Below are positions 1-8,576 of a DNA stretch of 64,000 bases, one piece after another; positions within the stretch are counted from its first letter, which is position 1; each line of letters starts with the position of its first letter. Below the pieces are notes generated by a model. The model did no database searches. It saw only the letters and a program-made list of their open reading frames with translations, and had not been told where the DNA came from. The position numbers were made by a program, and so were the translations under genes. Source of the stretch: Archaeoglobus sp. JdFR-24 (GTDB taxonomy: Archaea; Halobacteriota; Archaeoglobi; Archaeoglobales; Archaeoglobaceae); assembly GCA_002011215.1 (NCBI GenBank), contig MTML01000042.1, positions 1 to 64,000 of the forward strand, given 5' to 3'.

Positions 1-757
1 CTACCGCATTCCTTATTATGTTGTCGAACACAGAACTCAACGCCTCATCAGCCATGACAGTACAATCACCTTCTACTCTGAAATCAACTGAATAGCTTTC
101 AATAACCTCTTCTATAACACTTCTAACATCATATGCTTCTAAATCTTGATCAGAAGATCTAATGGATTCAAGCGCCATCATATCTTTTATCAGTTTGACA
201 CTTCTTTCTATTGCTTTGAAAGCTGTGTTTAGCAGTTCTTTATCCTTTGTATCAATCAATTCAAGAACTCCGCTAACAACATTCAGATTATTTAGTACGT
301 CATGTCTCAGGATTTTGTTTATTAATTTGAGAAGTTCGTTAAATTTAATTAACTCCTCCTCTGCCCTCTTTTTGTCTGTTATATCGTAGACAAAATGGAT
401 GTACACCTTCCTACCATCTTGAGTTATGTAATTTGAGGGATAGATGGCTGAGTTAATCCAGCTGTTCGTTTTAGGTTCGAAAAATTCCCTCTCAATTGCA
501 CACCTTTTTTTAACAGCCTCCTCTAGCGGACATCCTGGATAGGGACCATTTAGGTTGTGTATCACCTTTGGGCAGTATTTTCCCAATAAATCTTCCATAT
601 CCGTTTGATCTTCCAGCACTTTATTGGCAAGAACGATGTGATGTTCCTCATCAACCAGCAACACATAAAAGGGGAGCGAGTCGATGAATTCCTTGATTTT
701 TGAAGCAAGCTCATCATTTAGTATCTTAGTCTCTTTAACCCGACTACATCTGACCAT
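1..757 (-). CDS. PAS-domain sensor histidine kinase, C-terminus cut by window edge
   Basis: Read on the minus strand from ATG at 757, preceded by AAGGAG. The protein has a PAS-like sensor domain at about residues 20-130, including a Cys-rich stretch (CPKVIHNLNGPYPGCPLEEA), then a dimerisation/phosphoacceptor helix with H152 in RHDVLNNLNVVSGVLEL, then the start of a HATPase domain with an N-box-like DNIIRNAV just before the edge. No transmembrane segment is visible, so it is probably a cytoplasmic kinase. This PAS-HisKA-HATPase layout is common in Archaeoglobales and methanogens; the signal sensed is unknown. The rest of the ATPase domain lies outside the window. Confidence 0.85.
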   Translation of the reverse strand, partial: MVRCSRVKETKILNDELASKIKEFIDSLPFYVLLVDEEHHIVLANKVLEDQTDMEDLLGKYCPKVIHNLNGPYPGCPLEEAVKKRCAIEREFFEPKTNSWINSAIYPSNYITQDGRKVYIHFVYDITDKKRAEEELIKFNELLKLINKILRHDVLNNLNVVSGVLELIDTKDKELLNTAFKAIERSVKLIKDMMALESIRSSDQDLEAYDVRSVIEEVIESYSVDFRVEGDCTVMADEALSSVFDNIIRNAV

Positions 758-769
758 AAATTTATCTCC

Positions 770-958
770 TTAATTCATATTGGTTTTAGGAAAGTATAGA
801 CTTATCGGTATTCTCTCATCATTCGAGGTTATTGAGTGAGATGCATTAACCTCAAGTAAAACCTTTATCGGCCATATACCAAACTTTTCTCGCAATATTA
901 CAACAATAGTTGTGTCTATGATCCTCTTTGAAATTTCTGCAGCCTTTAACCTATTTTT
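770..958 (-). pseudogene. Open frame without a start codon upstream of the kinase, possible gene remnant
   Basis: An open frame of about 62 codons ends 12 bp before the kinase start; its stop overlaps the kinase Shine-Dalgarno. It has no ATG or GTG at its 5' end and begins right after a stop next to a run of seven A, which could be a frameshift site. The peptide (contains EISKRIIDTTIVVILREKFG, then VLLEVNASHSIT) looks protein-like. I do not recognise the family. It may be the tail of a decayed operon partner or chance. The remaining 959-1133 is AT-rich with nothing I can name. Confidence 0.25.
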
Positions 959-1133
959 TTAGAAGATAGATAACGGATGTATTGAAAGAAAAGGAAAAAA
1001 GGCAATAATATAGATTAATCGAAAAATAAAGTTCTAAAATCTCTTCTTTTAGCCCCGTTCTTGATACAAAGAGGTAAATAAAAATTTAATTGCTCTTCCT
1101 TCACATTTCTCTCATTGAAACATCAATCCCTCC

Positions 1134-1460
<327 letters not shown>

Positions 1461-1463
1461 TTA

Positions 1464-1489
1464 ATCCACCTCAAGCATCCACCTCAAGC
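1464..1489 (-). repeat. 13-bp perfect tandem duplication containing the glnK Shine-Dalgarno
   Basis: Two adjacent identical 13-bp units (1464-1476 and 1477-1489; plus-strand unit ATCCACCTCAAGC). On the coding strand each unit contains GAGGTGGAT, so glnK has two consecutive Shine-Dalgarno sequences; the outer one overlaps the amt stop codon. Confidence 0.85.
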
Positions 1490-2674
1490 ATAAGCCTTCT
1501 CGCCATGCTGTGAAATGTCCAGTCCAACATATTCTTCCTCCTCGCTAACTCTCAGACCAATCGTTAAATCAATTATCTTTGCAAGGACAAATGTCACAAC
1601 AAAGGCATAGACTATCGCCGCCAGGGATGCCAGTACCTGTACCATAAATTGCTCTACATTACCATACAGCAATCCTGAGTACTCATTCACAGCCATGGTT
1701 GCGAATATGCCTGTTGCAATAGCTCCCCACAGTCCGCCAACGCCGTGTATCGCCCATGCATCCAGGCTCTCATCCAGTCCCATTTTCACTCTGAACAGCA
1801 AAGCCCTGTAGCATATGGTTCCTGCGACACTGCCTATGATAAGGGATGAAAGCACATCAACGTAGCCAGCGGCAGGAGTTATGGCAACAAGCCCAGCTAT
1901 AGCACCACTCACCATCCCAAGAGAGCTTGGCTTTCCGGTAAACCAGCTGACAAGCATCCAGCTTAAGGCACCTGATGCAGCCGCCAAGTTTGTAACCAAA
2001 AATGCATTCGCAGCCAAGCCATTTGCAGCCAGAGCACTCCCACCATTGAACCCGAACCATCCGAACCACAGCAGTGCAGCTCCAAGTAATGCCATTGGTA
2101 CATTGTGAGGCTCTATTGAATATTCTCCAAACTCTCTCCTCTTTCCTATCACTATTGCCAAAGCCAGAGCTGAGAATCCCGAACTGATATGCACAACAGT
2201 TCCTCCAGCGAAATCCAGGGCTCCAAGCTCAGCAAGCCATCCGTTCCCCCACACCCAATGGGCGAGTGGATCATAAACCAGAGTCGTCCATAGAAGCCCG
2301 AACAGTATAAAAGCACTCAACTTAACCCTTTCTGCCACAGCCGAGGTGAGTATTGCCAGAGTTATTGCTGCAAACATCAACTGAAAGGCCACGAAAGTCA
2401 GAGTGGGCAATCCTGAAATTTCCTCTTCAATTCCTCTCAGCCCGATAAAGTCAAGTCTGCCAATTAATCCACTTACATCTGAGCCAAAAGAAAGAGTATA
2501 TCCGAGAATTACCCATTGAATGCTGACAAGCGATAGTGAAAGGAATGATAGAGCAATCATTGCTACTGCATTCTTTCTCCTCACCATTCCTGCATAGAAC
2601 AAACCTACTCCTGGCACCATCAGCATAACTAAAACCGTTGATGCCAAAATCCACGAAATATCTCCCGAATCCAT
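1484..2674 (-). CDS. amt: Ammonium transporter AmtB
   Basis: Amt/Mep/Rh channel of about 396 residues with roughly eleven hydrophobic segments. Family signatures include [32 protein letters not shown] (pore His) and [15 protein letters not shown] (second pore His). It conducts ammonium/ammonia across the membrane and is gated by the GlnK encoded next to it. An in-frame ATG exists at 2725, but a TATA-like box lies at 2703-2713, downstream of that ATG; the ATG at 2674 ([11 protein letters not shown]) has GGTGATGAG in front and is therefore chosen. Confidence 0.93.
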   Translation of the reverse strand: MDSGDISWILASTVLVMLMVPGVGLFYAGMVRRKNAVAMIALSFLSLSLVSIQWVILGYTLSFGSDVSGLIGRLDFIGLRGIEEEISGLPTLTFVAFQLMFAAITLAILTSAVAERVKLSAFILFGLLWTTLVYDPLAHWVWGNGWLAELGALDFAGGTVVHISSGFSALALAIVIGKRREFGEYSIEPHNVPMALLGAALLWFGWFGFNGGSALAANGLAANAFLVTNLAAASGALSWMLVSWFTGKPSSLGMVSGAIAGLVAITPAAGYVDVLSSLIIGSVAGTICYRALLFRVKMGLDESLDAWAIHGVGGLWGAIATGIFATMAVNEYSGLLYGNVEQFMVQVLASLAAIVYAFVVTFVLAKIIDLTIGLRVSEEEEYVGLDISQHGEKAYA

Positions 2675-2702
2675 CTCATCACCTAGCTCAGCTAACAAAG
2701 AT

Positions 2703-2713
2703 CTTTTTAAAAA
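2703..2713 (-). promoter_or_regulatory. TATA-like box of amt-glnK
   Basis: TTTTTAAAAAG on the minus strand, centred about 34 bp before the chosen amt ATG and between it and the upstream alternative ATG. Spacing fits a transcript starting around 2683 with a very short leader. It is a sequence match only. Confidence 0.5.
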
Positions 2714-2808
2714 TTTTTTTAACAAAATGACTTAAACACTGATAATTTTACATAAAGTCTGTGAAATCATCACAAAATTTTTAAATTGCACCTTCTGTTT
2801 TCTCTCTC

Positions 2809-3342
2809 ATGAAGAACCCGATAAGGACAACCATAGCCTTTGATGAAGAAACGGCCGAAATATTTGAGAAGCTGAAAGCACAGAATACATCCCAGAGTGA
2901 GATAATCAGGAAAGCTTTGAAGTTTTACTATTTATTCAGAGATTTTGAAAAATATGATATTGAAAAACTGAATATCTATGTTGAAATGCTTGCTGAAGGT
3001 GAGCACGTAATCCTTGATCTGGATCATTTGGTATCCTTTCTCAGAATAACTGAAAGCTATGGCGAAAATGAAAAATTCTGGGAGATTCACAGGGAAATTG
3101 CGAGAAGCCATGCAGAACAATTCAAGGGTATGAGTGTTGAACAGGTATTGAAGAGACTTGAAGCCTGCAACTTTTTCAGACTGGGGAAGTCGGGAGAGGA
3201 TTACATACTCGTATTTGGCAGCGAGGATGTTAAAAAATTTATAAGGATATTTTTAGAGGAGATTTTGAAGGGATTGAATAAGGATGCTGAAATTAAAGAA
3301 AACCTGACCAAAATCAGGATTAATGTTAAAGAGAGAGACTGA
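2809..3342 (+). CDS. Ribbon-helix-helix regulator with a larger C-terminal domain
   Basis: The first 45 residues (RTTIAFDEETAEIFEKLKA then SQSEIIRKALKFYY) form a CopG/Arc-type ribbon-helix-helix DNA-binding domain. The remaining 130 residues are mixed alpha/beta and unrecognised in detail; similar two-part proteins occur in Archaeoglobus. The gene is divergent from amt-glnK and could control it, but that is only positional. A TATA-like TTTTTAAATT near 2779-2788 lies about 25 bp before the ATG, so the transcript is probably leaderless. Confidence 0.75.
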   Translation: MKNPIRTTIAFDEETAEIFEKLKAQNTSQSEIIRKALKFYYLFRDFEKYDIEKLNIYVEMLAEGEHVILDLDHLVSFLRITESYGENEKFWEIHREIARSHAEQFKGMSVEQVLKRLEACNFFRLGKSGEDYILVFGSEDVKKFIRIFLEEILKGLNKDAEIKENLTKIRINVKERD

Positions 3343-3521
3343 AAATAAGAGATGAAATTTAAAAGCAATCTATTAAATGAATTGCCGGATCTGTAGTAGT
3401 TCAGCAGATAATGGAACCATCTCAAACCCGGATTTTCAAACACAAAAATAGATTTAATTTAATAAAAACAGCAAAGACGAAGGGAAAGTTATTAAATTTG
3501 AGTCCATGAGAGAATGTACAG

Positions 3522-4541
3522 ATGAAAGTCGGAGAAATTCAGGAGCTTTTCACACTCGATCTGCATGAACTCGGAAAGAGGGCAGACTCAATAAACAGAG
3601 CGAGAGGTGACGTCGTTACCTTCGTAATCAACAGACACATCAACTATACTGATGTTTGTGTATCCAGATGTCCCCTCTGTGCCTTTAATAACAGGAAAGG
3701 GTATTTAATGACCCCTGATGAGGTGTTGAGAGAAGCATCGAGTGCAGTTCATGCCGGAGCAACGGAACTTCACATCGTTGGCGGTCACAATCCTGATGTA
3801 GGTATTGAGTATCTTGAAGAAATCTTCAAAGCCGTAAAGCAGAAATTCCCCGATGTAGTGATAAAGGCCTTAACGGCTACGGAAGTTGATTATTATTCCA
3901 GAAAAGAGAAAGTAAGCGTCAGAGAGTTTTTGTCTCGATTGAAGGATGCAGGACTTGATGCAATGCCGGGCGGTGGAGCTGAGATCCTTGTAGATAGAGT
4001 GAGGGCAAAAATCAGTCCGAACAAATCGAGCAGTGAGGAGTGGCTGTCGGTGATGAGAACTGCTCACCAGCTCGGGATAAAGAGTAATGCTACAATGCTT
4101 TTTGGACATATCGAAAACACGAGAGATAGAGCCAAACATCTCTACCTTCTCAGAAAACTTCAGGATGAGACAGGCGGATTTATTTCGTTCATCCCTCTTG
4201 TTTTTCATCCTGAAAATACAGAACTTCAGAGTGTTGTTAAAGAAAAAACCAGCCCGATAGATATTTTAAGAACGATCGCAGTCTCCAGAATAGTTCTCGA
4301 TAATTTCAAAAGTGTAAGGGCGTACTGGGTTATGCTCGGTGAAAAACTTGCGGAAGTGGCACTGAGGTATGGAGCAAATGATCTGGATGGAACACTCATG
4401 GCTGAGCGGATAACGCATGCAGCCGGAGCGAAAACACCCGCAGGCATGACGATTGAAAAGCTTGTGGAAATCGCCAGATTAGCCGGGAAGAGAGCAGCTC
4501 AGCGAGATACTTTCTACAGAATTTTGAGGTATTACGCATGA
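3522..4541 (+). CDS. mqnE: Aminodeoxyfutalosine synthase MqnE (radical SAM)
   Basis: Radical SAM enzyme of 339 residues with the cluster motif CVSRCPLCAF (CX3CX2C), preceded by NRHINYTDVC as in MqnE. It joins 3-[(1-carboxyvinyl)oxy]benzoate to SAM to give aminodeoxyfutalosine in the futalosine menaquinone route. It opens an mqnE-mqnA-mqnC-mqnD cluster; its TGA overlaps the mqnA ATG. Residues GGGAEILVDRVRAKISPNK look more like MqnC than MqnE, and the DNA there (3966-4063) is nearly identical to mqnC, suggesting gene conversion. A TATA-like TTATTAAATT lies near 3487. Confidence 0.87.
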   Translation: MKVGEIQELFTLDLHELGKRADSINRARGDVVTFVINRHINYTDVCVSRCPLCAFNNRKGYLMTPDEVLREASSAVHAGATELHIVGGHNPDVGIEYLEEIFKAVKQKFPDVVIKALTATEVDYYSRKEKVSVREFLSRLKDAGLDAMPGGGAEILVDRVRAKISPNKSSSEEWLSVMRTAHQLGIKSNATMLFGHIENTRDRAKHLYLLRKLQDETGGFISFIPLVFHPENTELQSVVKEKTSPIDILRTIAVSRIVLDNFKSVRAYWVMLGEKLAEVALRYGANDLDGTLMAERITHAAGAKTPAGMTIEKLVEIARLAGKRAAQRDTFYRILRYYA

Positions 4542-5296
4542 ACGAGAATAAACTCAGAATAGGAAAATTTGGTTTTTTGAACAACTTTCTCCCCTATTTC
4601 TATCTTGAAAAAGATGGAAGGTATGGGGTGATTGAGGCATCTCCCAAGAAAATGGCTTCGATGCTTTTTGAAGGTTCCATAGTTTATGCTCCCGTTCCGG
4701 TCTTCTTCTATCTGAAAAACAGGTCGCTCTTGAGAAACTATAATTTCTGTGTAGCCTCAAAGGAAAAAGTCCTGAGTGTTGTTGTAGTTTCAAGGGATAA
4801 GAGAATGGATGATGGTTGTATAGCCCTAACAAATCAGTCCATGACCTCAATAAACCTTCTCAAGATAATTATGAAGGAGAAGGGTATTAACAATCGACTT
4901 ATGCAGGTTAATGCCGCAAGTGCATGGGAATTACTTGAAAAATGCAATCATGCTCTTGTGATAGGAGATGAGGCAATTAAGGCAAGAATGGCTTTCAGAG
5001 TTCAGATGGATCTCGGAGAAGAGTGGTACGATCTAACAGGATTACCAATGGTTTTTGGCATTTCCGCATCGCTCAGGGATTATGACGCATCTGACATCGA
5101 TTCTGATGTTATGAAATCTGTTGACATGGGATTCAAAAACTTTGGTAGAGTCGTGGATGAGGCGGAAGAACAATTCAAAATGCCAAAAGAGTTTTTAGAG
5201 GAATATTTCAAAACTCTGACCTATTCACTTGGAACAAAAGAGAAAAAAAGTCTTGAAACATTTGAGGAGATGTGCCATGAGTACAGATTGCTCTGA
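4538..5296 (+). CDS. mqnA: Chorismate dehydratase MqnA
   Basis: A 252-residue protein of the MqnA/MqnD periplasmic-binding-like fold (opening LRIGKFGFLNNFLPYFYLEK, then SVVVVSRDKRMDDGCIALTNQ). MqnA removes water from chorismate to form 3-[(1-carboxyvinyl)oxy]benzoate, the first committed step of the futalosine pathway. It starts in an ATGA overlap with mqnE and ends 20 bp inside mqnC, so the three are translationally coupled. Similarity to well-studied bacterial MqnA looks moderate, so the assignment rests partly on its place in the cluster. Confidence 0.8.
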   Translation: MNENKLRIGKFGFLNNFLPYFYLEKDGRYGVIEASPKKMASMLFEGSIVYAPVPVFFYLKNRSLLRNYNFCVASKEKVLSVVVVSRDKRMDDGCIALTNQSMTSINLLKIIMKEKGINNRLMQVNAASAWELLEKCNHALVIGDEAIKARMAFRVQMDLGEEWYDLTGLPMVFGISASLRDYDASDIDSDVMKSVDMGFKNFGRVVDEAEEQFKMPKEFLEEYFKTLTYSLGTKEKKSLETFEEMCHEYRLL

Positions 5297-6344
5297 AAAC
5301 CTGAAAAGTGAACTGGAAAACATGAGCTTTAAGGATGCTTTGCACCTGTTTGACCTTTCGATTTATGAAACAGGCAAGCTTGCGGATGCAATAAGGAAAG
5401 AGAATTGCGGAGAACTCGTTACATTTGTGATTGACACCAATATAAACTACACAAACGTTTGCACATCAAAATGCAAATTCTGTGCCTTTTATGCGAAATC
5501 CGGCAAGGAATACGTCCTCAGGAAAGAGGAAATCCTCAGCAAGATCGCCCATGCTCTGGGATATGGTGCGACTCAAATAATGCTTCAGGGTGGTATGAAT
5601 CCCGAACTCGGTATTGAATGGTTTGAAGACCTCTTCTCAGAGATAAAGAAAAAGTTTCCTGAGGTACACCTTCACAGCCTGTCCCCTCCGGAAATAGTCT
5701 ATCTATCTAAACTGGAAAACATATCGATTAGAGAGATTCTTGAAAGATTGAATGATGCCGGACTGGATTCTCTACCGGGCGGTGGAGCTGAGATCCTTGT
5801 CGATAGAGTGAGGGCAAAAATCAGTCCGAACAAATGTAAGAGTGAGGAGTGGCTGTCGGTGATGAGAACTGCCCATGAACTGGGTATGAGAACAACAGCA
5901 ACAATGATGTTTGGCCATATTGAAACCAATGAAGATATAGTAGAACATCTTTTCAGAATAAGAGATCTTCAGAGCAAAACAGGCGGTTTTACAGCCTTCA
6001 TTCCCTGGACTTTTCAGCCCGGCAAAACAAAACTCCAGACTGTTGTTAAGAAGCCCGTTTCGTTTTCAAGGTATTTACAGATTCTTGCCATATCAAGAAT
6101 AATTCTCAACAACATCCGGAATATTCAGGCATCCTGGCTCACTCAGGGGTTGGGTGTATCTGTTCTCAGTCTGTTTTTTGGTGCGAATGATTTTGGTGGA
6201 GTTATGCTTGAAGAAAATGTTTTAAGAGCAACAGGAAAAGAAATCGTGCCAGCGAGAGTTGAGGATATTGTCAGAGCGGTGAAGGCTGCTGGCAGACCCG
6301 TGGCTCAGAGAGACACCTACTACAAAATCTTGAGGAGATTTTAG
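5277..6344 (+). CDS. mqnC: Dehypoxanthine futalosine cyclase MqnC (radical SAM)
   Basis: Radical SAM protein of about 355 residues with CTSKCKFCAF (CX3CX2C), the MqnC-type QGGMNPELGIEWFEDLF, HSLSPPEIVYLS and IPWTFQPGKTKLQ. It cyclises dehypoxanthine futalosine in menaquinone synthesis. The frame is open from 5229, but ATG 5277 has GAGGAG eight bases upstream and overlaps mqnA by 20 bp, so it is preferred. It shares a 98-bp tract (5775-5872) with mqnE that differs at only five positions. Confidence 0.9.
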   Translation: MSTDCSENLKSELENMSFKDALHLFDLSIYETGKLADAIRKENCGELVTFVIDTNINYTNVCTSKCKFCAFYAKSGKEYVLRKEEILSKIAHALGYGATQIMLQGGMNPELGIEWFEDLFSEIKKKFPEVHLHSLSPPEIVYLSKLENISIREILERLNDAGLDSLPGGGAEILVDRVRAKISPNKCKSEEWLSVMRTAHELGMRTTATMMFGHIETNEDIVEHLFRIRDLQSKTGGFTAFIPWTFQPGKTKLQTVVKKPVSFSRYLQILAISRIILNNIRNIQASWLTQGLGVSVLSLFFGANDFGGVMLEENVLRATGKEIVPARVEDIVRAVKAAGRPVAQRDTYYKILRRF

Positions 6345-6351
6345 CTTAAAG

Positions 6352-6389
6352 GCTGGTTTAAAAAGGTAATGCTGGTTTAAAAAGGTAAT
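6352..6389 (+). repeat. 19-bp perfect tandem repeat carrying a TATA-like core, mqnC-mqnD gap
   Basis: Two adjacent identical 19-bp units (6352-6370, 6371-6389) each read GCTGGTTTAAAAAGGTAAT. Each contains TTTAAAAA, a plausible TATA element, 7 bp after the mqnC stop and about 30-50 bp before the mqnD start. This could give mqnD its own doubled promoter. Confidence 0.8.
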
Positions 6390-6416
6390 AAAACATGGAA
6401 ATCGGCACAGGCAAAC

Positions 6417-7367
6417 ATGGCTGGCAAAAATGAATTGAAAATAAGAGGTAATAGAAACAGATTTAACCTCATCAAAACCCCGGTGAATATGGAAGGGAAA
6501 TCTTGCAGCCTGAAAGTAAAAACGCTGAAAGTCGCCCATACACCGGATGCCGATGATGCCTTCATGTTTTATGCGATGACTCATGGTAAGGTTGATACCT
6601 GGCTTGAGATTGAGCACTTCATTGAAGATATTGAATCGCTGAATAAAAAGGCCTTTAATGCAGAATATGATGTTACAGCCATTTCTGCATATGCCTATTC
6701 CTTCTTACAAGACAGATACAGAATCCTTTCTTCTGGTGCAAGTGTTGGAGATGGTTATGGCCCGGTGGTTGTTGCAAGGGAAGAAGCAATAAAAGAAATG
6801 AGAGGGATAAAAGGAGAAATCACTCCAGAATGGACCATCGCTATCCCGGGCAAATATACGACAGCCAATTTGCTTTTAAAGCTTGCAGTTGATTTTAAAC
6901 CGGTTGAGATGAGGTTTGACGAGATCATTCCGGCGGTTAAAGGAGGAGATGTTGATGCAGGCTTACTCATCCATGAGGGACAGATAACCTATCAGAAGCA
7001 TGGACTGGTTAAAATTCTTGATCTATGGGACTGGTGGAGTGAAAAAACGAATTTGCCTCTCCCACTTGGATTAAACGCCATAAAGAGGGAACTCGATCAT
7101 AAAGTGCAGCTTGAATTTCTGAGAGTTATGAGAGAAAGCATTGATTATGCCCTCAACAATGTGGAGGAGGCCATGGATTATGCGATGAAGTATTCAAGGG
7201 GTCTGGACAGAGAGACTGTTACAAGATTTGCTCTGATGTATGTCAACAACTATACATATTCAATGCCCGAAGAGGTCATTCTGGCTCTTGAAAAACTATA
7301 TGAAATGGCTGAAAAGAGAGGATTGCTAAAGAAACCTGTGGTGGATGCTCTGAATCTGGAAGTCTAA
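6417..7367 (+). CDS. mqnD: 1,4-dihydroxy-6-naphthoate synthase MqnD
   Basis: MqnD-type protein: LKVAHTPDADDAFMFYAMTH, then AISAYAYSFLQDRYRILSSG and IAIPGKYTTANLLLKLA. It splits cyclic dehypoxanthine futalosine to yield 1,4-dihydroxy-6-naphthoate, a menaquinone precursor. The conserved region starts near residue 36, so the first ~24 residues are extra; an in-frame ATG at 6489 (MEGKSCSLKVK) is an equally possible start. ATG 6417 lies about 37 bp after the second TATA-like unit. No futalosine hydrolase (mqnB) gene accompanies the cluster in this window. Confidence 0.9.
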   Translation: MAGKNELKIRGNRNRFNLIKTPVNMEGKSCSLKVKTLKVAHTPDADDAFMFYAMTHGKVDTWLEIEHFIEDIESLNKKAFNAEYDVTAISAYAYSFLQDRYRILSSGASVGDGYGPVVVAREEAIKEMRGIKGEITPEWTIAIPGKYTTANLLLKLAVDFKPVEMRFDEIIPAVKGGDVDAGLLIHEGQITYQKHGLVKILDLWDWWSEKTNLPLPLGLNAIKRELDHKVQLEFLRVMRESIDYALNNVEEAMDYAMKYSRGLDRETVTRFALMYVNNYTYSMPEEVILALEKLYEMAEKRGLLKKPVVDALNLEV

Positions 7368-7411
7368 GCAGGAAAAATCTGAATTGTTCGGGCTAACAAT
7401 CTTGTAGTGAA

Positions 7412-8377
7412 CTACTGGACGCTCAAGTTTATCGCAACCTCCGCAACATCTGCCGAGTATCCGATTATCCTGAATAAACTATCGATGATTGTCTTAAGTA
7501 ATAAAGCTTCTTTTAATTCTTTATCCAGGATGAAACTATAATATTCATTTTCTTTCTTGAAAAAATCATCGCAGCTTTGAAGAACTTCTTCTGCAAGATC
7601 AGGATCTGCTCTGAAAAATGATACAACTGCTGTTTTGAGCATTTCTCCTGAGAAATTAACGAGAGTACATAACTCGGGAACGGGTTTTTGAAGTATCAGT
7701 AAAGACTCCGCTATGTTGGCTGCATGGTCAGCAACCCTTTCCAGCACTCTTACCACCGTTCTATACTCCATTGTTTTCCCATCTACACCGAGAAGCTCTT
7801 TTATATCGGAATAGTCTGATGCGATTTTAAGTTGCCTCAGAACGAGAAAATGAAGCTTGTCCACCTCGTTTTCCCTCGCTATTATCGAACTGCATATGTA
7901 TTTGTCAAAGTCTCTAAATGCCCTGCAAAAATCCGAGAACATGCTATGGCAGATTTTGGATATTTTTTCGACTATGTCGATTGTTTTTAGTCTGTGAAAG
8001 TCAAGAAAAACCTCGATTTGCATCTCATCTCCAACATCTTCAAGAATTTCAACTCCTATAAGAATTTCAGAAACTATCGAGACGGCATTCCTATGTTCGT
8101 TGTTGTAAATTTTCACCCGTAGAGAATCGTATCCGCCGAGATAATAAGAAATTATTCTCCTTATTAGTGATTCCATTGTAGCTTCCTTATAATCGATAAC
8201 TGCTGCTTTTTTGCCCTTTTCAGGTTCTCTCGGTAGTATTGTAATTTTATCCTTACCGACATTCATTAAAATTAAATCTCCGTTTTTCAATCCATTCTCC
8301 AGAACCCATTTTTTGGGTAAGGTTAGTATGAAACTGCTTTTACCGCTTGAGTAAATCTTCCTCGCCTCTACGACCAT
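7412..8377 (-). CDS. AbrB-type DNA-binding domain fused to PhoU domains, phosphate regulator
   Basis: The N-terminal 50 residues (EARKIYSSGKSSFILTLPKKW) are a SpoVT-AbrB swapped-hairpin DNA-binding domain. The rest (about 90-321) contains two PhoU-like three-helix bundles, with ADHAANIAESLL marking the second. This architecture is a widespread archaeal phosphate-signalling regulator. It is divergent from pstSCAB-arsC-phoU, sharing a 199-bp intergenic region with AT-rich repeated boxes, so it is the best candidate regulator of that operon. The role is inferred from architecture and position. Confidence 0.85.
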   Translation of the reverse strand: MVVEARKIYSSGKSSFILTLPKKWVLENGLKNGDLILMNVGKDKITILPREPEKGKKAAVIDYKEATMESLIRRIISYYLGGYDSLRVKIYNNEHRNAVSIVSEILIGVEILEDVGDEMQIEVFLDFHRLKTIDIVEKISKICHSMFSDFCRAFRDFDKYICSSIIARENEVDKLHFLVLRQLKIASDYSDIKELLGVDGKTMEYRTVVRVLERVADHAANIAESLLILQKPVPELCTLVNFSGEMLKTAVVSFFRADPDLAEEVLQSCDDFFKKENEYYSFILDKELKEALLLKTIIDSLFRIIGYSADVAEVAINLSVQ

Positions 8378-8492
8378 ATTTTGTGTCAGTAGAGGGATGT
8401 ATATATTTCTGCCGGAAAGTATACGAATATACCAGATGACGTGGGTATATATCCTATATAGATCAAATGATGATAAGGATGTTATCTCCTGT

Positions 8493-8534
8493 CAATATAT
8501 ATCTATAATCTATCTGGACAATCAATATATATCT
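8493..8534 (+). promoter_or_regulatory. Repeated AT-rich boxes and TATA region in front of pstS
   Basis: The 12-bp element CAATATATATCT occurs at 8493-8504 and again at 8523-8534, exactly 30 bp apart; a related GGTATATATCC lies near 8443. The downstream copy is placed where a TATA box should be for a leader ending at pstS ATG 8577, so the upstream copy may be an operator. The GGGAGG Shine-Dalgarno of pstS is at about 8565. Confidence 0.5.
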
Positions 8535-8576
8535 CAGCTGATAAGGGTCGGAGTATAGAATTAAGGGAGGCATAAT

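Noticed and set aside
2674..2725. Upstream amt start at 2725
   Set aside because: The likely TATA box lies downstream of this ATG, and the added 17 residues ([17 protein letters not shown]) are atypical for Amt; the 2674 start has a Shine-Dalgarno.
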